DNA of 30,291 nt, from the NCBI RefSeq assembly GCF_937981295.1, contig NZ_CALJPC010000015.1:1-30291 (forward strand), read 5' to 3'. This document shows, in pieces, positions 14,367-24,586 of this stretch. Position numbers and translations under genes: made by a program. Under the pieces are notes generated by a model. That model worked only from the letters and a program-made list of their open reading frames with translations, was not told the DNA's origin and ran no database searches. Each line of letters opens with the position of its first letter. Position 1 is the first letter of the stretch. The DNA comes from an uncultured Campylobacter sp. Lineage in GTDB: Bacteria > Campylobacterota > Campylobacteria > Campylobacterales > Campylobacteraceae.

Positions 14367-17300
14367 TTAGCTCATATAAACTTGCATATCATCCTTGCGA
14401 ATATCTTTTTGGTTAAATTCCAAAGCTTCCGAGTTATCAGCATAGATATTTAGCTGCTCTATGATCTTATTTACGGTACCTTGGCTCAAGAAAGCATTAT
14501 CTTTTAAAGCCTCTTCTTGAATAACACCCGGAGCGGAGTTTAGATCCATAGCATTGCTAACGCTAAGATTGGAATTTAGATCAGGGGTGTTTAAATTTGA
14601 ATCATCGCAATACTTTGAAACGATAGCCTTTAATTCATTCTTATCGCCGCTACCTAAAACCATATCCCAGCCGGATTTGGAATTTGAACCGTCGCTAGAA
14701 CTTTTTGAAAGAGGCGAAATTTGGGTTTCGTTATCTATGTCTAGTTTGGCATCCATCGCTAATGCGGTAGGTTTGGCACTAGCAATATAGGTTTTGCCGA
14801 ATGCTTTATAGATATCCGCTGCCTTGATATTTAGATATTTACCGATATGAAATTCCTCTATGACATTATCCCTGTTGCTAAAAAAGCCTTTTACTTCTAA
14901 GATATCGTTCTTTGCATTAGGATCTGCCGGAGTGATGATGAGCTTAAGATCGCTCGAACCATTTTTACCAAAGTCATAGCGGACTCTTTTGACCGGGTTT
15001 TTGTATATGACCTTATCATAGCCTCCAAGATCCATTATAGTTTTTGCTCCTCCGTCATAAATAAATACATTATCTTCCTTGCCCCCCACCATAGTGTTTC
15101 CACCGTCGATAAGTTTTACTTGCCCACTAATAAAATCGCTTCCTAGAATTTTGCCGTCTTTGAATTGAAAATTTAAATTTGTCCTTACATCGTAGTTTTT
15201 GATCAAGACGCTACTATTTGATAGTTTATCCGAGATGAGTAACGAATTATCGACTAAATTTAGATTAAATTTAACCTCATTGCTTCCTATGTCTTTGAAT
15301 TTAATTAAGTCGTTGTCTTTGAAATTTTCCACCATATCGTTTCCGTCACCCCTAGAAAAGACGAAGGTATTTTTGCCATTCATGCTGATGCCGGGATTAT
15401 CATAGCTGTCATAGCATCCTCTTAGAGTATCATTGCCTCTGCCACCTTCAAGGATATTATTAACTCCGTTGCCTCCTATTAGTATATCATTTCCGTCGCC
15501 GCCTTTGATCTCATTATCCATATCGTTGTAACCCTTTATCAAGTCATCTTTATTGGTACCCACAAGAGATAGTTGCTTAATATCTTCAAAACTTAGCTTT
15601 TCTCCGCTTGCAAATTCAAAATTCTCTATTATGCCAGAAGGTCTAATTTTATTATCTGCAATAATATTCTTTATAGCTATCGAGTCATTAGGAGAATTTT
15701 TAAAAGAGATAATCATATCATCAAATTCATATAAGTCTTTGTTGTCACTCCTTTTTATAATTAGGTCGTTTTTTCTTATACCATTTCCAAATTTAATAGT
15801 ATCATTTCCGTTTTCATCCCGGATTGAATCTGCTCCATCCCCTTTATTGAATACATATGTATCATTACCGCTTCCGCCGGTTAGAGTATCGTTTCCTTTG
15901 CCGCCTATAAATACCGTATCCTCATCATTGCATGAACTCATAACATCATCGCCGTCGGTTCCTGTTAAAGCCAATTTTTTCATTTCTTCATAGCTTAATT
16001 CGTCTCCATTAAAAAATTGTATTTTTTTAATGGATGTATGAGGGAACCAAATTGAATCGTTTGAATTTTTAAACCTAATTATAAAACGTGATTCTTCTAA
16101 TCCGATTAATAAATCATCCTTTGTAATTCCTTCAGTAAATTGTAAAATATTTGTCCCTTCATAATCAAAAATTATATCATTTCCATCTCCGGGGCTGAAG
16201 ATATAGGTGTCATCTCCGCCATCTCCTCCAAGATAGTCGTTGCCTTTACCGCCTATAAAGGTCTCGTCTGTTCGCTGACCCCATAGATTATCATCTCCAT
16301 CCATGCCCTGAAATATATTATTTAGATCGCTATATCCTTTTATGTCATCTTTTTCATTGCTGCCTATTAAGGATAATTGTCTAATATCATCAAAACTTAA
16401 TTTATCACCATTTGAAAAAATAAAATTTTCTATCATCTTATTTTTATTTGCTTCGTTCATACGTATAACATCCTTTAGTGTTATACTATCGGTAGGATTA
16501 TTTTTAAACGATATAACAATATCATTGCTATAGGCGCCGCCGTAGCCATTCTTTTTTACGATAATATCTTCCTTGCTTATACCTTCGCCGAATTTAAGTG
16601 TATCATTTCCAGCATATTCTTCTATAGTGTCATTTCCGTCACCTTTATTGAAAATATAAGTATCATTGCCCCTAAAGCCTTCTAGAGTATCGTCACCTTC
16701 GCCGCCAATCAAGATATCGTTACCTTCGCCCCCGCCTAATCTATCATTTCCTTCTCCGCCGATTAAAGTATCATTACCCTCATCTCCGCTAAGTATATCA
16801 TTTCCGCCCTTACCCTCTATGGTATCATTGTGATACTTATATCCGGATATATGATTATCCTCATCATCTCCGGTTAACGATAGTTTTAAAATATCTTCAA
16901 AGCTTAATTTATCTCCGTTTTCGAATACTAATGTTTTATACTTATCTTCCACACTAATGCTACCATCTTCTGATATAGTATGCTCTAGGGATATACTTCC
17001 TTGTTTCTTTCTGAACGATATAACTAAATCTCGATACTTTGACCCTGTAAAACTATTGTATTTTACCTCGCTTTTAGTTACAATGATATCTTCCTTGTTT
17101 ATGCCTTTGCCAAATTTTATTATATCTTCTCCTTCATGATCATAGATTGTATCATTTCCGTCACCGATATTATAGATATATGTATCGTCTCCTTCGTCAC
17201 CTATTAAATTATCATCTCCTTCTCCGCCGATTAAAATATCATTCTTATTATCTCCATAAAGATTATCATCCCCACCATTGCCCACAAGCGTATTGTTTGA

Positions 17301-20300
17301 ATCCCTAAAACCTTTTATGCCCTCTCCTTCATCAGTACCCATAAGGGGCAATTGTTTTATATCTTCAAAGCTTAATTTTTCGCCATTAGCAAATTCAAAA
17401 TTTTCTATCACGTTGGCAATGTCAGTTTTATTTTCATTTATAACATTTTTTAAAGTTATGGAATCAGTCTCATTGTGTTTAAATTTAATGATTATATCTC
17501 TTGCATAACTTAATAAATATCCATGCGAATTCTTATCTGAATTTCTTGAAATAATTAAGTCTTCTTTTCGTATACCTTCGCCAAATTTAAGAGTGTCTAC
17601 TCCATCACTATCCTCTATTATATCGTTACCGTCCCCTTTATTGAATACGTAAGTATCATCTCCTATACCGCCTTTTAGAATATCGTTTCCTACGTCTCCT
17701 ATTAGGGTGTCGTTGCCTAGACCCCCGTTTAGGGTATCATTTCCTATGCCTCCGATTAAGGTATCGTTACCGTCTCCGCCATAAAGTTTGTCACTTCCGC
17801 CATTACCTACAAGAGTATTATCTACATCGTCAAAGCCCTGTATATCTTCATCTTCATCAGTTCCAACTACAGCCAATTGTTTTATATCTTTAAAACTCAG
17901 TTTATCACCATTTGCAAATTCAAAGTTTTCTATTGCGCCATAGAAACTAGTTTTATTTTTGTAAATAACGTTTTTTAAAGTTATGGAATCGGTAGCAGTA
18001 TTTTTAAATTTAATCACGATATCATCTTTATCCGCACCCCTACTTATAAGCAGATCCTCTTTGCCAATTCCTTCTCCGAATTTAATGATGTCGACTCCAT
18101 CGCTATCCTCTATAGTATCGTTGCCATCACCTTTATTGAATACGTAAGTGTCATCTCCCATACCTCCGTTGAGAGTATCTTTTCCTATTCCACCAATCAG
18201 AATATCATCACCCAAGTCCCCGTATATGGTATCATCGTCTGTTTCCCCAATTAGAATATCATTTCCTATACCCCCGTTTAGAATATCGTTTCCTTTACCT
18301 CCAATCAAAGTATCGTTGCCGCTACCGCCCTCGATTAGGTCATTACCGTCTCCGCCGTACATAGTATCATTCCAGCCTTGACCGTAAAGCTTATCGTCTC
18401 CGCCTTCTCCTTTGATAATATTGTGTGTATGAACATAACCTACAATGTTCTCGTTATTGTCGGTACCAATCAAAGATAGCTTTTTGATATCTTCGAAGCT
18501 CAGCTTCTCGCCATTAGCAAATTCAAAATTCTCTATTATGTTGTTATCTCTATTTTTGTTGCTATCGATAACGTTTTGCATAGTAATGGAATCATTTGGG
18601 GAATTTTTAAAAAATATGGCTATATCCGAATATTCCTTTCGTCCAGTACGATCATTCATTCGCGCAACTCTTTTGACGATAAGATCCTCTTTGCTTATTC
18701 CTTCGCCAAATTTTATAGTATCGACTCCCTCATTATCGGTTACAGTATCGTTGCCGTCGCCTTTATTAAATATATAAGTATCATCGCCGTATCCGCCGTT
18801 TAGAGTGTCATCGTCTTTGCCGCCGATTAAAGCATCGTTACCATCATTTCCATAAAGAGTATCGTTTCCACTTCCTCCATTTAAAGTATCGTTACCATCA
18901 CTTCCATAAAGCTTATCATCGCCCAAGCCTCCGCTTAAGATATCATTGCCACCATGCCCATATATTTCATCATCTCCGCCAAGGGCATCGAATATATCGT
19001 CTTTATTGCTTAGATAGAATTTATCATCTTCTTCCGTTGCTTTTATAGAAGAGTTATTAATGATAGTTTGATAATCCCAAACGGAATTATCCTTAAAAAT
19101 AATCTTTTTTATAGACGATACTGCATCACCATTATAATAAAAGTCCTTGATGATAATTTTGTCATTTGAGACTTTTGAAGTGATGATAACATCATTAAGT
19201 TCTCGTTTTAATGATATATCGCTGGCGGAAAAATCATTAAATTTAATCGTATCATTACCGTCGTAATCGGTTATGATATCCGCTCCATCGCCTTTATTAA
19301 ATATATAGGTATCATTACCGTATCCGCCATTGAGAGTATCGTTTCCTTTACCGCCGATTAAAGTATCGTTATTGTCACTTCCGTAAAGTCTGTCGTTACC
19401 TCCGTTGCCGATTAGGATATTATTTTCATTATAATAGCCGTAAATCGTATTATCGGTATCATCTCCGATAAGAGATAACTTTTTAATCTCATCTATATTT
19501 ATCTTATCGCCGTTAGCGAATTCTATAGTTTGGATATTTTGATTGAAGGTAATACTATCGCTCGCGTTATTTTTAAAAGATAAAAGTATGTATCCATTGG
19601 AATTTTGCGAAATGATTAAATCTTTTTTATCCAATCCGGCGCCTAGTTTGAGAATATTATTACCGCCGTAATCTATTATAGTATCCGCTCCGTCACTTTG
19701 ATTAAATATATAGGTATCGTTGCCATAACCACCATTGAGGGCATCGTTGCCTGCTCCTCCATTTAGAATATTATTCCCGTTTTCGCCATAGAGCGTATCG
19801 TTTCCCTTTCCTCCATTTAGTATATCATTACCATTACCGCCATAAAGCGTATCATTTCCGTTGCCTCCATTTAAAGTATCGTTGCCATCATTTCCATAAA
19901 GGGTATCATCTCCCTCTCCGCCATTGATGATATCATCTCCGTTACCACTCCAAATTTCATCGTTACCAAGACCTGCGTCAAAGGTATCGTTGCCATCAGT
20001 GAGATATAGCTTATCGTCTTTATCGGTAGAGCTTAGTGGGGTTAATTCAAGAATTTTATTAAAATCATAAACGGTTCCATCGGCAAAAGTTATAGTTCTT
20101 ACGGTATTGTTTCCTATTTCAGGATTTACGGAAAAGAAATTTTGGATAGTTATGCTATCATCATTACTTTTGATGGATATTATAAGTTTATCTAGTTCCC
20201 TTTTGAAATTTACATCATTAGGAGCTACGCCTTCTTTGAATTGTATTTCATCTTTACCCGCCATATCGTAGATAATATCCGCTCCGTCACCTTTATTATA

Positions 20301-23300
20301 AATATAGATATCGTCACCATATCCGCCATAGAGCGTGTCGTTGCCTTTTCCTCCCACTATAAAATTATTTTCGGAATTTCCATTGATAACATCATTGCCA
20401 TCCGTCCCACCCATATACGTATTAAGACATAGAGACAACAATTTGTCATCATTGCTGCCTAGCTTTACGAGATCTTCTTTTAAATTCTTTTGGAATATAG
20501 GTTTATACGCGCTAGCATCTCGAACGATACTCATTAATTTGATAATTTCATCATGTTTTCCATCTTTATATAGCCGCATAAGCTTAGAATTTAAAGTATC
20601 AAATTTATAGCTTAGCTTTCCGCCCTCTCCCAAGCTCATCTTTTCCATGTCTAAATTTAAATCGGAATATGTCGTTTGAAGCTCTATAGAAGCATATACA
20701 TAATATTTAAAGGTATTGATTTTATCGTTAACCCTATTGGAGGCATTTGTCCATGGGCTAGAATTATAACCCTTTTGCAAGAAAGGCTTACCTGCAAGCT
20801 TTTCATATACGGCCATATCTCTTGCTTTTACATCGCCTCTCATTGAATTTTTATCTATTGCTCCTACTCCCGCCCATTCGTAGATCAGTTCATCAATATG
20901 TTTCTTTCTATCCTCTGGGCTTAGGGCCAGATATAGATTTATCATAGTGGCCAAAGTTTCGTTATTGCTTGCCGTCACTCTTAGAGAATTCAAATTTCCA
21001 CTGGCTATGACTTGAGGTAGAGCTTGAGTTTCTAGTAGAATTTTGTCTTGGTCTATTATCTCTTTTGTTTTATTTAGACTTACTTTAAACCATACATCAT
21101 CTGTCTTAACCTTAGTCCCATCATTTAAAGTGGCAGTAGAGGTTTGCCTGATAGAATTTCCGTTATTATCGGTTGAAATTTCTTTATAGTTTAGATCGAT
21201 AGATTTTACTTTATCGCTTAGTTTGATTAATTCTCCTTCGTCAGTTATGGTATTAGAGTTTTTATCTTGCCATAATAGAAGCTTATCAAAGTCTTTATCA
21301 TTTTTATCGATTATGCCGTCATTGTTGGTGTCAAATTCTTTAAGAGCGCTAAAGCCGTTTTTAGCTTTAGGGTTAGTGTATGAGTAGTAATTATCTGAAA
21401 TCGTTTTATCGCCGAATAGCTCCGAGCCGTTATCTATCTTGCCATTTCCATTTCTATCATACGCTAGTAGTGCATCATCTTTTTGTATCCACCCGGTGGC
21501 TTCGGCAAAGTCATTATTGTCCAGATCGAAGTTTCTAGTATAATCCAAGCTTAGAGTATTTATTCCGTCGTTATTTAGATCTATGACTATAGGGGAGCCC
21601 TCGGTTTCAGGATCATCCGGGTCGCGGTCATCATCGATGATTTTGCCGGCACCGTGTTTTAATATCTTGGCTTTTAGTTTATCTGAGGTTTGGATGATTA
21701 TAGGAGTTACATCAAATTCCCTATCCTCTTGTTTGATCGTATTACCCTCCCATGTATAGGTATAGGTATTTCCCCGCTCGTATTGCGCTAAATTTAGATT
21801 GTATTTTTTGATATATTCTTCGCTTGGATCACCGAAAAGATATTTTTTATCTCCTATTCCCAGTATAAGGAATTCACCTTTTTCGATAGAGCCTTGTAGC
21901 GAAATATTAAAATCTAACGACTTTTTACCGCTATCTCCTTCATTTGTTTGGTTGTCGCTTATGCTTATACCTATCTCACCTGGATCGAGGAGGGTTATAT
22001 CTAAGCTACTATTATTCTTATGGAAATTATATATAGTTAATGTTTTTGCTTTGCCATTTTCTATCTTATTAACAGTGAGAGTATTAATGGGCTCATCCAG
22101 ACTATATGTTATATTTGCATTGTTTATATCTATATAAACTCCTCTGTCTTTATCATATTGCCCACCTATTAAAAGATTGTTATCGAAAAATACTTTTCCT
22201 GCGCCGTCTAAATCATTGATAATATCTTTATTACCCGCATAATACGTATCATATCCATCTCCACCATAAAGCTCATCAGCAGTGTCGTCATCTACCGATT
22301 GGCTAAAAGAGCCTATCAGGGTGTCTTCCCCCTGGCCTCCATATAGTCTATCGCTTCCTTCGTCGCCGACTAAAACGTCTTTAGCGCCATCATCATTTTT
22401 CCCATCCCTATCGTGCCCGTAAAGTATATCATCGTATTTCGTACCGGCTATGATATCCGCTCCGGCGCCACCTATATAGGTTATGCCATTAGGGATGCGA
22501 TCTTTATAATGGTTAAAGATTGCCAAAGGGATGGAGAATTTGGTATTTTTATTTAATTTAATTTCTACGTTATCGGCAAAATCAAAATTTTTGGCATGTG
22601 TTCCGATGATAATATTTGATTGCGAGGCATCATATATTACTAATTTCCCATTTTCGTCTAGATAATTTATAACACCGGATTTTTTAATATCCTTATACTC
22701 AAAATAATATGCTAAGGCCTCCATTACTAATTTAGATATTTGTATCTCGGCGTCTATACTGTTAGTAGGTATTTGTACATTTTCTAAACTGCCCATTAGG
22801 TAATAGTCTAATTGTCCAATGGTTCCTACATTTATAGTCGCATCTTCCATTGGCGTTCCATCTTTCTTTGGCGTCATGTCTATTATAGGTTTTAACAATA
22901 CTTTTTTGCCTATGTTGCTTGGATCGGTAGTTTGTTTTAGTACCCAATTTACAATATTTGCTATCGTAGAATTTGATTCGTAATCGAAGTCCCCCACATC
23001 AAATTTATATTTTACGTTTTCTACGCATATTGGATTTAAATTCTCATCTAATACATAACGAATCTTATCAGTATCTAAGCCCACGGCTATACTGCCAAAT
23101 AAAAAAGCGACTTTAGCAAAATCTTCATCTAATAAAGCGCGATTATAAAGATAAACTTTAGTAGTTGCCTTTTTGGCTTTTTCTTTCGTTTTATCATTTG
23201 CATCATTATAGAATAGTTCTGCAAACTGATCTTGTGTCAAATAGTATTTGCCATCTTCAAATTTCTCACATTGATTCGCAGTCAGCTGTTTATTTCCATT

Positions 23301-23555
23301 GTTTAGGCTATTTTTCTTACTTGTTTTTCCGCTAAAAAATACTTCAAATAACCTAAAATCTTTAGCGTTTACAAATTCTCCCGCCTTCTCTAATAGTTCA
23401 ACGGTGCTATATTCCAACTCTATATTACCTTTTCTATCGATCCATTTGGTATCGGCTAGCTCCTCGGGTTTGGGAGCTTTTTCTTGGCCCCATAAATACC
23501 AAGATAAAATTTTTATAGCAAAATCTCCATCGATTAAACTTATTCCTTTAGGCAT
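14367..23555 (-). CDS. Giant FrpC-like RTX calcium-binding protein, type I secreted
   Basis: This is a 3062-residue secreted protein. Layout: an N-terminal region of unknown fold (1-360); a first RTX block (about 360-440); a Calx-beta-like domain (about 540-645, ending GKIIDDD); an FrpC-type self-processing module (about 655-825) with paired EF-hand-like loops (DRNGNGKIDNGSELFGD, DTNNDGIIDKND); a helical region (about 850-1045); then about ten modules (about 1050-2830), each joining GGxGNDTLx nonapeptides to a GDGNDTI..IKFGEGI..EDL..FANGEKLSFEDIKQL unit. The C-terminus (NKIIEQLNIYADNS...) resembles that of the neighbouring RTX gene and is the likely secretion signal. At the module border the scissile Asp-Pro of FrpC is Ser654-Pro655 here. 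The ATG follows an AAAGGA ribosome site. It is probably an adhesin or toxin-like surface factor. No enzymatic toxin domain is recognised. Confidence 0.93.
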   Translation of the reverse strand: MPKGISLIDGDFAIKILSWYLWGQEKAPKPEELADTKWIDRKGNIELEYSTVELLEKAGEFVNAKDFRLFEVFFSGKTSKKNSLNNGNKQLTANQCEKFEDGKYYLTQDQFAELFYNDANDKTKEKAKKATTKVYLYNRALLDEDFAKVAFLFGSIAVGLDTDKIRYVLDENLNPICVENVKYKFDVGDFDYESNSTIANIVNWVLKQTTDPSNIGKKVLLKPIIDMTPKKDGTPMEDATINVGTIGQLDYYLMGSLENVQIPTNSIDAEIQISKLVMEALAYYFEYKDIKKSGVINYLDENGKLVIYDASQSNIIIGTHAKNFDFADNVEIKLNKNTKFSIPLAIFNHYKDRIPNGITYIGGAGADIIAGTKYDDILYGHDRDGKNDDGAKDVLVGDEGSDRLYGGQGEDTLIGSFSQSVDDDTADELYGGDGYDTYYAGNKDIINDLDGAGKVFFDNNLLIGGQYDKDRGVYIDINNANITYSLDEPINTLTVNKIENGKAKTLTIYNFHKNNSSLDITLLDPGEIGISISDNQTNEGDSGKKSLDFNISLQGSIEKGEFLILGIGDKKYLFGDPSEEYIKKYNLNLAQYERGNTYTYTWEGNTIKQEDREFDVTPIIIQTSDKLKAKILKHGAGKIIDDDRDPDDPETEGSPIVIDLNNDGINTLSLDYTRNFDLDNNDFAEATGWIQKDDALLAYDRNGNGKIDNGSELFGDKTISDNYYSYTNPKAKNGFSALKEFDTNNDGIIDKNDKDFDKLLLWQDKNSNTITDEGELIKLSDKVKSIDLNYKEISTDNNGNSIRQTSTATLNDGTKVKTDDVWFKVSLNKTKEIIDQDKILLETQALPQVIASGNLNSLRVTASNNETLATMINLYLALSPEDRKKHIDELIYEWAGVGAIDKNSMRGDVKARDMAVYEKLAGKPFLQKGYNSSPWTNASNRVNDKINTFKYYVYASIELQTTYSDLNLDMEKMSLGEGGKLSYKFDTLNSKLMRLYKDGKHDEIIKLMSIVRDASAYKPIFQKNLKEDLVKLGSNDDKLLSLCLNTYMGGTDGNDVINGNSENNFIVGGKGNDTLYGGYGDDIYIYNKGDGADIIYDMAGKDEIQFKEGVAPNDVNFKRELDKLIISIKSNDDSITIQNFFSVNPEIGNNTVRTITFADGTVYDFNKILELTPLSSTDKDDKLYLTDGNDTFDAGLGNDEIWSGNGDDIINGGEGDDTLYGNDGNDTLNGGNGNDTLYGGNGNDILNGGKGNDTLYGENGNNILNGGAGNDALNGGYGNDTYIFNQSDGADTIIDYGGNNILKLGAGLDKKDLIISQNSNGYILLSFKNNASDSITFNQNIQTIEFANGDKINIDEIKKLSLIGDDTDNTIYGYYNENNILIGNGGNDRLYGSDNNDTLIGGKGNDTLNGGYGNDTYIFNKGDGADIITDYDGNDTIKFNDFSASDISLKRELNDVIITSKVSNDKIIIKDFYYNGDAVSSIKKIIFKDNSVWDYQTIINNSSIKATEEDDKFYLSNKDDIFDALGGDDEIYGHGGNDILSGGLGDDKLYGSDGNDTLNGGSGNDTLYGNDGNDALIGGKDDDTLNGGYGDDTYIFNKGDGNDTVTDNEGVDTIKFGEGISKEDLIVKRVARMNDRTGRKEYSDIAIFFKNSPNDSITMQNVIDSNKNRDNNIIENFEFANGEKLSFEDIKKLSLIGTDNNENIVGYVHTHNIIKGEGGDDKLYGQGWNDTMYGGDGNDLIEGGSGNDTLIGGKGNDILNGGIGNDILIGETDDDTIYGDLGDDILIGGIGKDTLNGGMGDDTYVFNKGDGNDTIEDSDGVDIIKFGEGIGKEDLLISRGADKDDIVIKFKNTATDSITLKNVIYKNKTSFYGAIENFEFANGDKLSFKDIKQLAVVGTDEDEDIQGFDDVDNTLVGNGGSDKLYGGDGNDTLIGGIGNDTLNGGLGNDTLIGDVGNDILKGGIGDDTYVFNKGDGNDIIEDSDGVDTLKFGEGIRKEDLIISRNSDKNSHGYLLSYARDIIIKFKHNETDSITLKNVINENKTDIANVIENFEFANGEKLSFEDIKQLPLMGTDEGEGIKGFRDSNNTLVGNGGDDNLYGDNKNDILIGGEGDDNLIGDEGDDTYIYNIGDGNDTIYDHEGEDIIKFGKGINKEDIIVTKSEVKYNSFTGSKYRDLVISFRKKQGSISLEHTISEDGSISVEDKYKTLVFENGDKLSFEDILKLSLTGDDEDNHISGYKYHNDTIEGKGGNDILSGDEGNDTLIGGEGNDRLGGGEGNDILIGGEGDDTLEGFRGNDTYIFNKGDGNDTIEEYAGNDTLKFGEGISKEDIIVKKNGYGGAYSNDIVISFKNNPTDSITLKDVIRMNEANKNKMIENFIFSNGDKLSFDDIRQLSLIGSNEKDDIKGYSDLNNIFQGMDGDDNLWGQRTDETFIGGKGNDYLGGDGGDDTYIFSPGDGNDIIFDYEGTNILQFTEGITKDDLLIGLEESRFIIRFKNSNDSIWFPHTSIKKIQFFNGDELSYEEMKKLALTGTDGDDVMSSCNDEDTVFIGGKGNDTLTGGSGNDTYVFNKGDGADSIRDENGNDTIKFGNGIRKNDLIIKRSDNKDLYEFDDMIISFKNSPNDSIAIKNIIADNKIRPSGIIENFEFASGEKLSFEDIKQLSLVGTNKDDLIKGYNDMDNEIKGGDGNDILIGGNGVNNILEGGRGNDTLRGCYDSYDNPGISMNGKNTFVFSRGDGNDMVENFKDNDLIKFKDIGSNEVKFNLNLVDNSLLISDKLSNSSVLIKNYDVRTNLNFQFKDGKILGSDFISGQVKLIDGGNTMVGGKEDNVFIYDGGAKTIMDLGGYDKVIYKNPVKRVRYDFGKNGSSDLKLIITPADPNAKNDILEVKGFFSNRDNVIEEFHIGKYLNIKAADIYKAFGKTYIASAKPTALAMDAKLDIDNETQISPLSKSSSDGSNSKSGWDMVLGSGDKNELKAIVSKYCDDSNLNTPDLNSNLSVSNAMDLNSAPGVIQEEALKDNAFLSQGTVNKIIEQLNIYADNSEALEFNQKDIRKDDMQVYMS

Positions 23556-23596
23556 AGTATATCCTTTCTAAAAATTTCAGTTATTTGCTTGGCTTT

Positions 23597-24319
23597 TCAA
23601 CCGCCTGTAAGTTCCCTGCCTTCCAGGTATTCTTTTTCTACATCGTATTTTACGTCGCCGCAATTATCAAAATAATACTCGGGCGAATTAGTGGGTTTTT
23701 CATAGTATGTTTTTAAATTATATTCAGTCGGAATTTTATGAAATAGCAAAATAGACTTGGATTGTAAAAAGTCATTTCCGATGATATAATTTTTATCCAA
23801 CATAAGAAAGATGCTATCCTCGAAACACAAAATCAAAGGTTTTGTAAAACCGCCTATTTTATTGACGCTATCGACTTTCAAATATTGTTTTGGATCCGTT
23901 GCGCTCGCCTGTAGTTTCGTCATATATAAATCCTCAACGGTTTCTACGCTATCGCTCTTGTTTTTTAAAATTTCAAGATAATTTTCAAAGCTCAAGTCTT
24001 TCATCTCATAATAATCGGTAGGATACTTAGATTTTATGCCGTCGTTTTCTCTATACTTTGCGATCTTTTTTAATACAGTAATTTCTTTATCTAAAAATTC
24101 TCCGACGGCGCGTTTATACAGCTCCTCTTTAGGTAAAATTCTATCCTCTTTTAGGCAGTATCCTTGCTTGTATTTGTTGTAGTCGGAAAGAGAAACAACG
24201 GCGAAGCCTCGTGAAGTGGAGTAATCGGGGATGATGCGAATAAATGCGGCGCAAAGTATTATTATAAGAAGCAGCGTGCCTGCCAAGGCTTTAAATTTAA
24301 TAGACCTGTAGAATTTCAT
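23597..24319 (-). CDS. Membrane-anchored protein preceding the RTX gene (FrpD-like position)
   Basis: I do not recognise the family with certainty. The 240-residue protein has one N-terminal hydrophobic segment (about 10-30) without a lipobox consensus, so it is either an uncleaved anchor or a signal peptide. A soluble domain with cysteines 54, 165 and 220 follows (SLSDYNKYKQGYCLKEDR, later GGFTKPLILCFEDSIFLML). The gene lies 41 bp upstream of the giant RTX gene on the same strand, with its own TATAAT promoter, so the two form a likely operon. In Neisseria the lipoprotein FrpD is encoded directly before FrpC and binds it. The matching order and the FrpC-like partner suggest an analogous envelope receptor. 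This is inference, and sequence homology to FrpD was not tested. Confidence 0.7.
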   Translation of the reverse strand: MKFYRSIKFKALAGTLLLIIILCAAFIRIIPDYSTSRGFAVVSLSDYNKYKQGYCLKEDRILPKEELYKRAVGEFLDKEITVLKKIAKYRENDGIKSKYPTDYYEMKDLSFENYLEILKNKSDSVETVEDLYMTKLQASATDPKQYLKVDSVNKIGGFTKPLILCFEDSIFLMLDKNYIIGNDFLQSKSILLFHKIPTEYNLKTYYEKPTNSPEYYFDNCGDVKYDVEKEYLEGRELTGG

Positions 24320-24351
24320 ATCAGTCCTTTTCTTGTTATCCCTTGTTGCGG

Positions 24352-24357
24352 ATTATA
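24352..24357 (-). promoter_or_regulatory. -10 box for the small gene and RTX operon
   Basis: On the minus strand a consensus TATAAT lies about 33 bp before the ATG at 24319, followed by an AAAAGGA ribosome site. No strong -35 box or clear Fur box is visible, although FrpC homologues are iron-regulated. The 267-bp gap to the divergent exporter gene must also hold the exporter's promoter. Confidence 0.5.
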
Positions 24358-24586
24358 TAGCCGTATTTATAAAAGTATGCTTAAGCTTTATAAAATATTT
24401 CCAAGCTTTGTTTTAAAGCGGCTTCTTAAATTTTTAGCGCTTTCCTAGCTATTCATTCCCACCGTACTATTATTGGTTTCACAAATTCTCTCAATCTCTT
24501 AAATTTCTTTAAAATTCCTTCCGAATTTAAGCCCCGTTTCAAATAGACTTAATAGAATTCTTTCAAATTTCACTCAAAGGTATCCG

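Noticed and set aside
15199..23571. Many plus-strand open frames of 60-146 codons opposite the giant RTX gene
   Set aside because: They are shadows of the repetitive RTX coding strand and show no ribosome sites or families.
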